The notes beneath the pieces were generated by a model. The model did not search any database. It was not told where the DNA came from and saw only the letters and a program-made list of their open reading frames with translations. 7,241 nucleotides of DNA. It comes from Spirochaetaceae bacterium (lineage in GTDB: Bacteria; Spirochaetota; Spirochaetia; Treponematales; Breznakiellaceae). This document shows positions 1-5,987 of the stretch, in pieces. The translations under genes were made by a program, and so were the position numbers. How positions within the stretch are numbered: the first letter of the stretch is position 1; each line of letters starts with the position of its first letter. Location of the stretch: positions 1-7,241 of the forward strand of contig JAITHF010000018.1 of the NCBI GenBank assembly GCA_031280115.1. Direction: 5' to 3'.

Positions 1-47
1 TTTTTGAGGCCTAAACAATATATTATTATACTATTTCGCCCCGGTAC

Positions 48-114
48 TCCCCCCCCGCTCTATCCCCCACCCCCCGGGGGGGGCGGCACGCGTTCGTGGG
101 GGGCTGGGGGGGGG
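48..114. repeat. Dense G and C homopolymer tracts
   Basis: This stretch holds runs of 8 C (49-56), 5 C (64-68), 6 C (70-75), 8 G (76-83), 6 G (98-103) and 9 G (106-114). The C6/G8 junction is self-complementary, and the three G runs together with nearby G pairs could form a G-quadruplex on the plus strand. No open frame with a ribosome binding site crosses it, so it is best read as non-coding low-complexity DNA. Such runs are also prone to sequencing and assembly error, so the exact lengths should be treated with care. Confidence 0.6.
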
Positions 115-165
115 CTTAGAAAAATCCTCCCAAATCCTCTTAAAGCGCAAGCGCAGCGCAGCGCC
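114..165 (-). repeat. Intergenic repeat, copy 1 (CTTAGAAAAATCC / CTCTTAAAGCGC)
   Basis: CTTAGAAAAATCC at 115-127 and CTCTTAAAGCGC just after it recur in the same order about 147 bp further on, in the copy at 255-304. Read on the minus strand the order is a GC-rich GCGC block, TTTAAGAGG, a G-rich arm, ATTTTTCTAAG and a C-rich arm. In this copy the GCGC block has degenerated into GCGCAGCGCAGCGCC instead of a clean hairpin. It is non-coding as far as can be seen. Confidence 0.6.
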
Positions 166-175
166 CATAACAAAA

Positions 176-200
176 CCCCGCGCCCCTTCATGGAAACCCC
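176..200 (+). repeat. 25-bp perfect direct repeat, copy 1
   Basis: The 25 bases here (core GCGCCCCTTCATGGAAACC) are identical to 456-480, 280 bp downstream in the same orientation. The flanks differ beyond the 25 bases. Its function is unknown; it is one of several short repeats that make up the gene-free left end of the window. Confidence 0.75.
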
Positions 201-254
201 GCACCGGACGCCGCCCCGCACTGGCTCGCAACACGTAGCCGCAACGGGGGGCTT

Positions 255-304
255 GGGGGGTCTTAGAAAAATCCCCCCATAAACTCTTAAAGCGCCGAAG
301 GCGC
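255..304 (-). repeat. Intergenic repeat, copy 2, with two hairpins
   Basis: This is a second, better preserved copy of the element at 114-165. It contains a 6-bp-arm inverted repeat (GGGGGG 255-260 with CCCCCC 273-278, around CTTAGAAAAAT) and a compact hairpin GCGCC-GAA-GGCGC at 292-304. On the minus strand the second hairpin is followed by TTTAAGAG. It could act as a weak transcription stop for anything arriving from the right, but its T-run is short, so the role is open. Confidence 0.55.
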
Positions 305-316
305 AAAAACAAACGT

Positions 317-455
317 GGAGGGCTTTTTTACCGGCACTTCATGTTTCGCGCCTTCTTTTGCGAACTTCGCGTAAGGGAACAGCCTCCGGCTGCCCTCCAC
401 ACCACCCATTAGCGCATCATGCTTTGAGCAAGTACGCCATCGAACCGCGCTGAAG
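317..455 (+). repeat. Main intergenic repeat family, copy A
   Basis: The stretch starts with GGAGGGCTTTTTTACC and runs through TTCATGTTTCGCGCCTT and GCGTAAGGGAACAGCC, then a short hairpin CAGCC-TCC-GGCTG (380-392), CCACCCATTAGC and finally CGCGCTGAAG. The same modules in the same order are found at 2671-2812 (copy C), and the distal part in inverted form at 6755-6932 (copy D). It encodes nothing convincing. The family looks like a REP/MITE-like intergenic element, but no terminal inverted repeats or target duplications could be defined within the window. Confidence 0.7.
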
Positions 456-480
456 CCCCGCGCCCCTTCATGGAAACCCC
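456..480 (+). repeat. 25-bp perfect direct repeat, copy 2
   Basis: Identical to 176-200. This copy abuts the distal end of repeat copy A, directly after the CGCGCTGAAG motif, which shows that the short repeats are combined modularly rather than inserted as one fixed block. Confidence 0.75.
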
Positions 481-542
481 ACGCACCTGCGCTCTTTCTT
501 CCACGCCTGCGCTTTCTTTCTTATGCGCCTGCGCTTTCTCTT
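481..542 (+). repeat. Degenerate 20-22 bp tandem repeat (CGCCTGCGCTTTCTT)
   Basis: Three imperfect units follow one another at about 481-502, 503-522 and 523-542, each built on (A/T)CGCNCCTGCGCT followed by TTTCTT. They are pyrimidine-rich on the plus strand and lead straight into repeat copy B. No start codon with a ribosome binding site uses this stretch. Confidence 0.55.
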
Positions 543-592
543 TCGCGCCTCTTTGTGCGAACTCCGCGTAAGGGAACAGCCTCCGGCTGCCC
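541..592 (+). repeat. Main intergenic repeat family, copy B (short)
   Basis: A short copy holding only the module from TTTCGCGCCTCTTTGTGCG through GCGTAAGGGAACAGCC and the hairpin CAGCC-TCC-GGCTG (577-589). It closely matches the corresponding part of copy C at 2697-2745. It lies about 20 bp past the stop codon of the outer-membrane protein gene (read on the minus strand), so its hairpin is the first strong structure behind that gene and may act as its 3' end. Only TT follows the stem on that strand, so it is not a textbook terminator. Confidence 0.6.
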
Positions 593-609
593 GCAAGGGG
601 CTTCGGCTG

Positions 610-1854
610 TTAGAAGCGGAGGCGGGCTTTCAGGGTGAAAAGCGCGTAAACACCCCCGCCCGCTCCGGGAGGAACCGGGCCAAGCTCGCCGCGCTCACCG
701 CTGCCGGTAAAAAGATCCCTGTCAAGCGGCGCCTGGCAGGTCAGACTCACGGTCAAACCCTGAAACACCTCGTGCTCAACCCCTATAACCGGCGTGCATG
801 AAAGATCCTCGAAACTGGCAAGAAACTGGATGCTTGCCCGGGTGTAATCAGTGAAACTATACTGGAACATGGCGTACCCATAGTGCCGGTTCGCAAAACC
901 CGAAGGCGCCGCCCCGCGGGAGGTGCTTGAGTCCTGCCCGCTGAAAAGATACGCCCCTATAACATAGCATTTCCCCTCATAAAACGAGTAGTCAGCGCTG
1001 ACGCTCGCCGATAAGCCCTCTACCGCGGTTTTTTCCTCATGGTTGTACTGATAAAGAGCGTCAAAGGTTACGCCAAGCACCAGATCAACTTTGGCCGACA
1101 TCCCTATCCGGTGCACCCCGTAGCGCGAACCGCCGTCAGGCGCCTCGTAATGGTACATCCCTTGGACGCTCCACGTTTCCCAGTGCTGTTCCCCTAAAAG
1201 CCCGAACAGAAAGCCCTTGCCGCTGCTGTTAAGCGGATTTCGCGGCGCCGCCGCAAAGACTTGTATCCTCGCGTCAGTAAGGCGGCTCAACAGGAAGCAG
1301 TCCGGGATAGGAGGGTAAAACGAACCGGACACCCCCAGAATACCCCGCAGGCGGGCGTCCGGCATAAGGGGGTTTCGCGGGTTAAGGTAATCTGACGGGC
1401 TGAATACCTGGCCGTACCCGAAAGCAAGGCGCATAAGCCCTGCCTCAAGGTTCGCGGCAGCGACGTCTATCTGGCAGTAAAGGCGCTCAAGCTCCATTGC
1501 GGCAACATAGTTTTCCCCGCCCACGTAGCCTGTGGAAACCAGGGAGGAACCGCCGCCGCCGCCGGCGCTTACGGCGTCAGCGGCGCGCGCCGGGGTTCCT
1601 GCGGCGGCAATAAGGTTAAACGCCGCCCGTACAGTCATATAATCCCCTATATCCGTCAAAAGACGGAGGTTGGCATACTCCTCAAGGCCGAAAGAAAACG
1701 CTTCCGCTTCCCCGGCGCCGGGCGCAAGGGCCGCCCTGGTGTCCAAAAGCCCTGAAAGCGTAATGTCGCCGGCATACGCAGGCGCGCCCCGGAAGCAGGC
1801 GGCGCCTATGAGCAGGGCCCATAAAAGCCCTCTAAGCCGCAAGATATGCTCCAT
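610..1854 (-). CDS. Predicted outer-membrane beta-barrel protein
   Basis: This 414-residue exported protein is probably an outer-membrane barrel. A signal peptide is seen at residues 1-28 (LRLRGLLWALLIGAACF, then APAYA followed by GD). The mature part is rich in alternating polar, aromatic and hydrophobic residues typical of strands, and the chain ends in LKARLRF, matching the C-terminal phenylalanine signal used for barrel insertion. The segment GYGQVFSPSDYLNPRNPL (146-163), after a conserved-looking strand NLEAGLMRL, resembles motifs in porin-like and DUF1302-like proteins, but that family link is a guess. A Gly/Ala/Ser-rich loop at about 84-105, partly encoded by a CGC-type triplet run (1550-1565), is probably surface exposed. 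The start is the ATG at 1852-1854, with GGGAG about 9 bases upstream inside the end of the previous gene; only 3 bp separate the two, so translation is likely coupled. GAAC at residues 17-20 could be read as a loose lipobox, but the APAYA site fits better. The exact function is unknown; a receiving or partner role for the LolA-like protein is inferred from position. Confidence 0.85.
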   Translation of the reverse strand: MEHILRLRGLLWALLIGAACFRGAPAYAGDITLSGLLDTRAALAPGAGEAEAFSFGLEEYANLRLLTDIGDYMTVRAAFNLIAAAGTPARAADAVSAGGGGGSSLVSTGYVGGENYVAAMELERLYCQIDVAAANLEAGLMRLAFGYGQVFSPSDYLNPRNPLMPDARLRGILGVSGSFYPPIPDCFLLSRLTDARIQVFAAAPRNPLNSSGKGFLFGLLGEQHWETWSVQGMYHYEAPDGGSRYGVHRIGMSAKVDLVLGVTFDALYQYNHEEKTAVEGLSASVSADYSFYEGKCYVIGAYLFSGQDSSTSRGAAPSGFANRHYGYAMFQYSFTDYTRASIQFLASFEDLSCTPVIGVEHEVFQGLTVSLTCQAPLDRDLFTGSGERGELGPVPPGAGGGVYALFTLKARLRF

Positions 1855-1857
1855 TGG

Positions 1858-2625
1858 TCATCTCCCAAGGCTGCGCTGGCTGAACACCGAGTCCGCTATG
1901 GGCTTATCAAGGATAACGTCCCGCATGGTAAAGGTGGTTCTGCTCCCCTGGCGCAAGAGGTCTTTTAGTTCGTACTGGGTGGGGAAGCGCCGGCTGTTAA
2001 ACACTTCTATTTTGAGGGCCGTATACTCTTTGAGTTTCACCCCGGACAGGGCGAAGCGCTCGCTGTGGAGCACGTCCCGATACTGTTTATCGATCCACAG
2101 CCGCTGTTTGGGGTAGCTTTCGGCGCGGCTTTTGGCAATAAGCTCAAGCACCCAGCAGTCCCTGCCGTTAAACGCCTCGCTTCCGATAAGCGAGGGCGCG
2201 TACCGGTCGGAGAGGGTGTCGTTATTCACCGTGTCTTCGTAGGAGAGATCCGATCCCATCATAGACTCCTTGAGCATGTGCCCTGAGATGAGCATCACCT
2301 TTTCGGTATCCGGCGAGTAGGCGTACAGCCTGCCTCTGGTTTTAAGGTACTTCGCGCCCCGGTCTTCCTGATTGGTGAATTCGATAAAGCTGTCCGACGT
2401 TCCCCGCCCCCAGCCTTTCATGATTTTCACATACCGCCTGTTCTGGTACTCAATCACCATTTCCCCGGTATAGGCGATAGTCTCAAAGACCTCGTTAGTA
2501 TCAACAAAGCGCAAGAGCTCTTCTGCTGTCTGGGCATTGGCTGTATATACGCTTGCCGCAAAAAAGGCTGCCGCCATAACCGCATAGTGTTTTTTCATTT
2601 TTTCCATTTTTTCCATTTTTTCCAT
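1858..2625 (-). CDS. LolA-like periplasmic protein (outer membrane lipoprotein-sorting family)
   Basis: This 255-residue secreted protein resembles the LolA_like family (outer membrane lipoprotein-sorting protein, COG2834 type). Such proteins have a half-open beta-barrel fold that holds acyl chains and carry lipid or lipoprotein across the periplasm. Seen directly: a signal peptide (MKKHYAVMAAAFFAASVYTANA, written as residues 10-31 and likely cut after ANA), then a beta-rich body with KGWGRGTSDSFIEF (70-83), RGAKYLKTRGRLYAYSP (89-105) and MLKESMMGSDLSYEDT (117-132); the last is the hallmark block of this family. The chosen start is the ATG at 2623-2625, with GGAGG 9 bases upstream. Three further in-frame ATGs follow at 9-base steps because of a tandem repeat, giving the odd N-terminus MEKMEKMEKMKK. 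The barrel gene follows 3 bp downstream. The ABC permease gene lies 311 bp upstream across a repeat, so the gene may be read from the same operon or from its own A/T-rich leader at about 2641-2670, where a clear promoter is not visible. Confidence 0.85.
   Translation of the reverse strand: MEKMEKMEKMKKHYAVMAAAFFAASVYTANAQTAEELLRFVDTNEVFETIAYTGEMVIEYQNRRYVKIMKGWGRGTSDSFIEFTNQEDRGAKYLKTRGRLYAYSPDTEKVMLISGHMLKESMMGSDLSYEDTVNNDTLSDRYAPSLIGSEAFNGRDCWVLELIAKSRAESYPKQRLWIDKQYRDVLHSERFALSGVKLKEYTALKIEVFNSRRFPTQYELKDLLRQGSRTTFTMRDVILDKPIADSVFSQRSLGR
2599..2625 (-). repeat. Three 9-bp tandem repeats (ATGGAAAAA) at the gene start
   Basis: The first 27 bases of the LolA-like gene are three perfect copies of ATGGAAAAA, followed by ATGAAAAAA. 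Every unit starts with an in-frame ATG, at 2623-2625, 2614-2616 and 2605-2607, with a fourth ATG at 2596-2598. Because the unit is a multiple of three, gain or loss of a unit keeps the frame. It would change only the distance between the ribosome binding site and the ATG in front of the signal peptide. Confidence 0.85.
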
Positions 2626-2670
2626 AATAAAAATCCTCCGTTTGTTTTTTTGTTATTTTATTTTTTTATA

Positions 2671-2925
2671 GGGGCTTTTTTACCTGCGCTTCATGTTTCG
2701 CGCCTCTTTGTGCGAACTCCGCGTAAGGGAACAGCCTTCGGCTGCCCTCCAAACCACCCACTAAGGCTTCCTGCCGCGCGCCCTTCCGCTCTCGAATCGC
2801 GCTGAGGCGCATCCTTCGGGGTTGTGACTAAACGTGCAAACCCTCTCACCGCAGGAAGCACTGAAACCCCCGCAGGGGGCAGACCCTCCCGCCGCAGGAA
2901 GCACCTGAAACCCCCTTCGGGGGCG
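2671..2925 (+). repeat. Main intergenic repeat family, copy C (left arm of inverted pair)
   Basis: This repeat fills most of the 311-bp gap between the second permease gene and the LolA-like gene. Its first part (2671-2765) matches copy A: GGGGCTTTTTTACC, TTCATGTTTCGCGCC, the hairpin CAGCC-TTC-GGCTG (2732-2744) and CCACCCACTAAGGCTTCCTG. Its second part (2824-2925) holds two related units of about 45-57 bp built on GTGACTAAACGTGCAAACC, CTCCCGCCGCAGGAAGCAC and CTGAAACCCCC; the second unit lacks the GTGACTAAACGTGC start. From about 2745 on it aligns almost end to end with the reverse complement of 6765-6945. No gene was found in it. Confidence 0.75.
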
Positions 2926-2939
2926 CAGGGGGTTTTTCA
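2902..2939 (-). terminator. Hairpin overlapping the stop codon of the second permease gene
   Basis: Read on the minus strand, the TGA stop (2937-2939) lies in an inverted repeat: CTGAAA, AA bulge, CCCCC, a 12-base loop, then GGGGGTTTCAG. A second hairpin CCCCC-GAA-GGGGG shares the same G arm, so two structures compete. Only TTT follows the inner stem, which makes it a weak intrinsic terminator at best. It may instead attenuate read-through into the LolA-like gene, or protect the 3' end of the ABC transcript. Confidence 0.35.
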
Positions 2940-4229
2940 GCGGCGCAGGGCCTCTACAGGCTCCACAAAGGCGCTTTTCAGAGACGGGATGAGGGTAAAG
3001 AGCGACGCCACCGCTACCCCCATGCACCAGCTCTTCAAGAGCCCTGCCGGGCTAAACGCGAAAAATATCGCGCTTGCCGCGGGTATCTGGGCAAACGCGC
3101 TCTCCCCGCCCATCATGCCGGTCCAGCGCACCGGAAAGAACTGCCCGATTCCCGTCAAAAGCCCGCCCAGCACAAGCCCCGCAGTGGCTCCGGCCATAGC
3201 CAGAAACACGGACTCAAAGAAAAACACCCGCACAATCTCGGCGCGGGTCATGCCGAGGCTGCCCATCATGCCGATTTCTTTAATCCGCTCGTGAATAATC
3301 ATGGTAATCGTGTTCACAATAAGGAGGCACGCCACCACCAGAAACACCAGATACATCGCGTAATACAGGGGCTGGTACGCATCCATAAGCACAATCCAAT
3401 ACTGCTCCTCCCAGCGGGTTATCACGTCGCCGCTGTTGAGGATGCCCGCCAGCGCCGCGGCGATAGGGCCGCTCTGTGTGGGCGAATGGCCGTACACTAC
3501 TATCTGCTGGGCCGCATCGCCAAGGGAAAGCAGCCGCTGGAGCCGCTTGAAATCAAGGATTATGGTTTCCCCGTCGGCTTTGGCGTAATCAAACCGGAAG
3601 ATTCCGGTAATCACCGGCTCAAAGAGCTTGTCCGAAAACTGGGCGGACAGGGTTTTAAGCGGTATCGTATCCCCGATGCCCAGCCCGGCTTTCTCGGCGA
3701 AACGCGCCCCGACAGCGCACTCATTCGCGTGAGGCTCAGGATACCGCCCCTCTACAAGGCCGTTGTTCCGGTCAGTCAGGTTAAAATGGTTTGCCGCCGC
3801 CTCTTCAGCCATGTTAAGCCCCCACAACGCCGCGTGCTTTATGGAGGTTTCCTGCAAAGTGGCGTAGGCGCTTATCCGGGGAAACGCGGCGCGCACCTCC
3901 GGAATTGCGCGTATCGAAGCCAGCACCGCCTCAAGGCTCTTGCCCTCAGCCACCGGATACTGCACCGGGTTATACTCGGTCTCCGCCTCATACGCGGCGG
4001 ACACTGCCCGCACATGGCCCAGTTCAAAGACATAGACCGCCTCCCGCATACTGGCCAGCATGCCGCCGATAAGGGACGAATAAAAAATGATAAAAAACAC
4101 CGCCGCACCCACGGCAATCACGCAGAACATCGTGCGCCGGGCGTTGCGGAAAATGTTTCTGAACGCGATAGTCAAAAGCGCGCCGGCGCCGCCGGTTTTA
4201 TGGGTATAGTTAGGGGAAAATCCGCTCAT
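2937..4229 (-). CDS. ABC exporter permease, FtsX/MacB (LolC/E-like) type, second subunit
   Basis: This 430-residue inner-membrane protein has the usual four-helix plan of the MacB/LolCDE family: a first helix at about 34-56, a periplasmic domain at about 57-288 (normal size for the family), then helices at about 289-312, 333-359 and 398-418. The cytoplasmic loop after helix 2 carries HERIKEIGMMGSLGMT (313-328), the conserved FtsX-domain coupling segment that contacts the ATPase. The chain ends in EPVEALRR, the usual P-x-EALR tail. Such permeases do not form a channel; they couple cytoplasmic ATP hydrolysis to movements of the periplasmic part, as in lipoprotein extraction or efflux. The start ATG at 4227-4229 has GAGGAG about 7 bases upstream. 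It follows the first permease by 21 bp in the same operon and presumably pairs with it as a heterodimer. No MacA-like adaptor gene is present, which favours a Lol-like over an efflux role, but the cargo is not shown. Confidence 0.92.
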   Translation of the reverse strand: MSGFSPNYTHKTGGAGALLTIAFRNIFRNARRTMFCVIAVGAAVFFIIFYSSLIGGMLASMREAVYVFELGHVRAVSAAYEAETEYNPVQYPVAEGKSLEAVLASIRAIPEVRAAFPRISAYATLQETSIKHAALWGLNMAEEAAANHFNLTDRNNGLVEGRYPEPHANECAVGARFAEKAGLGIGDTIPLKTLSAQFSDKLFEPVITGIFRFDYAKADGETIILDFKRLQRLLSLGDAAQQIVVYGHSPTQSGPIAAALAGILNSGDVITRWEEQYWIVLMDAYQPLYYAMYLVFLVVACLLIVNTITMIIHERIKEIGMMGSLGMTRAEIVRVFFFESVFLAMAGATAGLVLGGLLTGIGQFFPVRWTGMMGGESAFAQIPAASAIFFAFSPAGLLKSWCMGVAVASLFTLIPSLKSAFVEPVEALRR

Positions 4230-4250
4230 ATAAAACTCCTCTGCCGCAAA

Positions 4251-5987
4251 TTACTCAAAACGCAGGCTGTCAGTGATTCGAAGGCCCACCGCGCGGCAGG
4301 CGGGCAGGAGCGCCATAAGCGCCGAGAGCGCCGTGGCCGCAGCGCCGGCGCCGATAATCGTGGGAATATCCCACACGCTCCTAAAATTGCCGGACACCCG
4401 GTAGCCCATATTGCCCCCCATCTTCTCAAGCATCTCGGAGAAGTCAATCCCGTACTTCACCGTAGGATAATTCACCGCGCACCCCAGCATAACCCCCAAA
4501 ACCGAGCCTATAAGCCCGATAAAGCAGGCTTCCAGCATATACGCCAGTATCATCTGGCTGTCGGTCATGCCCAACGCCCGCATCATGCCGATTTCGCGGG
4601 TGCGCTCAAGAATAGAAAGGAGTATAGTATTTGAGATGCCGATAAGGGCGAGGAAAAAGAGGAGGATCGAGAGAATACGGGAGGAGCCTGACTCGTATTT
4701 TTCGTAGGCAAGATAGTCTTTCACATAGTCGGCCCAGGAAAACACCCCAAGCTCAGGGGGCATCGCCGCGCCCGCCTCCGCGAGCCCTTGCTCAAGGACA
4801 GAGCGGATAACCGCCGGATCCTCCCGGTTGCTTGTCATGTCAGACGCGCCCATAGACGAGTCCCGGATGATAAGCTCTGTAACCCTGCCTTCCAGCATCA
4901 TCCCTTCTTCGCCTTGAAGGGCCTGAAGCGGCATATACGCAACATTAAAATTGTTCGCCGGGTCCGGCGAGTTGATAATCCCCGCAACCTTGGCCGAGAT
5001 GACCTGGTTTACGTGCCGCACGGCGCCGGAAAAGCCCGCCCTCACCATAGCCTCAAGCACGCGGCCAAGGGTAAGAGGGTCATCGGCGGTAAGAAGGTAT
5101 CTGTCTGTGAACTCGTCGTATTCGTAGGCTCCCGCCATAAGGTCCCGGTCCTCAGGGGGCAGCGCCTCCCATAGTTCCGCTTCCCACTTGTCAGGCCGTA
5201 TCATTTGCGGGGCCAGTTTGTAGTCTATGACCGCGGCGATTTTCACGTCGTTCCGACCGGTTTTTTCTATAAGGTTCCAGAGGCGCCCGGTTTCGCCTTC
5301 AGTGAGGCCTCGCTTGAGCCCCATCCGCGGCGGCGCCGCCCCGGGCCGGTTTTCCGCGCCCTTGGAAGCATCCTTCACCGGCAGTTCCTCGTAGCAGCCG
5401 CGGATAAACGCCTGTTCCCCCTCGCCAGCGCCGGCGGCGCCGGCCTCCCGCACAAGGGCTTCAAGCTCCTCTTTAAGCGGGCGGACAGGGATGCCCGCCT
5501 TGAGTTTCTCCGCGGTCATGGCGCCCAGGGCGAGGGCGAACTCGCCGCCCTTGATAAACCTGCCGAACTCCACGTATGCAGGATAGGCCAAGGTTTCGGC
5601 CTCTATTGCAGGCTCAATGCCGTGGACTACAAGCGGCGCGGACCCGAACATAGAATAGATGGTGCCGGAGAAGGTGTAGCGCGGCGCCGCGCGGTAGCCG
5701 GCGCGGCCAAGAATGGCCGCGTACTTCTCCCAGTCAGGAAAGTTCTCGTACCCGGGAAGCTCGTCTTTTTTCTCGAAGTAGAGGCGGGTCTGGATTTTCG
5801 CGGCCCCTGTCTCGTAGTTCACGATGTTCCTCCGGGACTCGATGTTCATGCCTTTAAGCCAGCTTTCCATCCATATATAGAGGGTTACGCTGAGCATAAT
5901 CGCAAAACAGGTAATAAAAGTCTTCATCTTGTGCCTGCCTAAGTTCCGCAGGGCGATACGGCACAGGCTGTAAGCGGCTGCTGCCAT
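4251..5987 (-). CDS. ABC exporter permease, FtsX/MacB (LolC/E-like) type, long first subunit
   Basis: This 578-residue inner-membrane protein is the partner of the permease encoded after it. Helix 1 is at about 22-42, after the amphipathic start RIALRNLGRHK. The periplasmic domain runs from about 43 to 435. Helices 2-4 are at about 437-459, 479-505 and 541-564. The FtsX coupling segment ERTREIGMMRALGMT is at 461-475, and the tail LRITDSLRFE is a variant of the family ending. The periplasmic part is about 390 residues, against about 230 in the second permease. The extra 150 or so residues lie between the LGAMTAEKLKAGIP block (154-167) and the AGIINSPDPANNFNVAYMPL block (335-354), which in relatives are only a few strands apart. 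The insert is charged, with a Gly/Ala/Pro-rich linker at about 182-222. The ATG at 5985-5987 directly abuts the ATPase stop codon, and GGAGG lies in the last codons of that gene, so translation is coupled. Confidence 0.92.
   Translation of the reverse strand: MAAAAYSLCRIALRNLGRHKMKTFITCFAIMLSVTLYIWMESWLKGMNIESRRNIVNYETGAAKIQTRLYFEKKDELPGYENFPDWEKYAAILGRAGYRAAPRYTFSGTIYSMFGSAPLVVHGIEPAIEAETLAYPAYVEFGRFIKGGEFALALGAMTAEKLKAGIPVRPLKEELEALVREAGAAGAGEGEQAFIRGCYEELPVKDASKGAENRPGAAPPRMGLKRGLTEGETGRLWNLIEKTGRNDVKIAAVIDYKLAPQMIRPDKWEAELWEALPPEDRDLMAGAYEYDEFTDRYLLTADDPLTLGRVLEAMVRAGFSGAVRHVNQVISAKVAGIINSPDPANNFNVAYMPLQALQGEEGMMLEGRVTELIIRDSSMGASDMTSNREDPAVIRSVLEQGLAEAGAAMPPELGVFSWADYVKDYLAYEKYESGSSRILSILLFFLALIGISNTILLSILERTREIGMMRALGMTDSQMILAYMLEACFIGLIGSVLGVMLGCAVNYPTVKYGIDFSEMLEKMGGNMGYRVSGNFRSVWDIPTIIGAGAAATALSALMALLPACRAVGLRITDSLRFE

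Noticed and set aside
31..312. 93-residue open frame on the minus strand over the left-end repeats
   Set aside because: It begins at TTG with no ribosome binding site and its composition follows the G/C tracts. It is kept only as a low-interest observation on the two in-frame repeat copies.
1780..1854. Lipoprotein signal (GAAC at residues 17-20) in the barrel protein
   Set aside because: The residue three before the cysteine is glycine rather than a usual Leu, Val, Ile or Ala, and a good signal peptidase I site (APAYA before GD) follows. The C-terminal phenylalanine also favours a barrel.
2626..2690. Separate promoter for the LolA-like gene
   Set aside because: TATAAA and TAAAAT-like boxes exist in the A/T-rich leader, but no acceptable -35 box lies 16-18 bases upstream of either, so no feature was called.
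3291..4634. 447-residue open frame on the plus strand
   Set aside because: It lies antisense across both permease genes, is rich in His, Arg and Gly as expected for a shadow of a GC-rich gene, and has no ribosome binding site or recognisable domain. The opposite strand encodes clear FtsX-type permeases.
5205..5942. 245-residue open frame on the plus strand
   Set aside because: Antisense to the first permease gene, with no domain or ribosome binding site. It is open only because of the codon pattern of the real gene.
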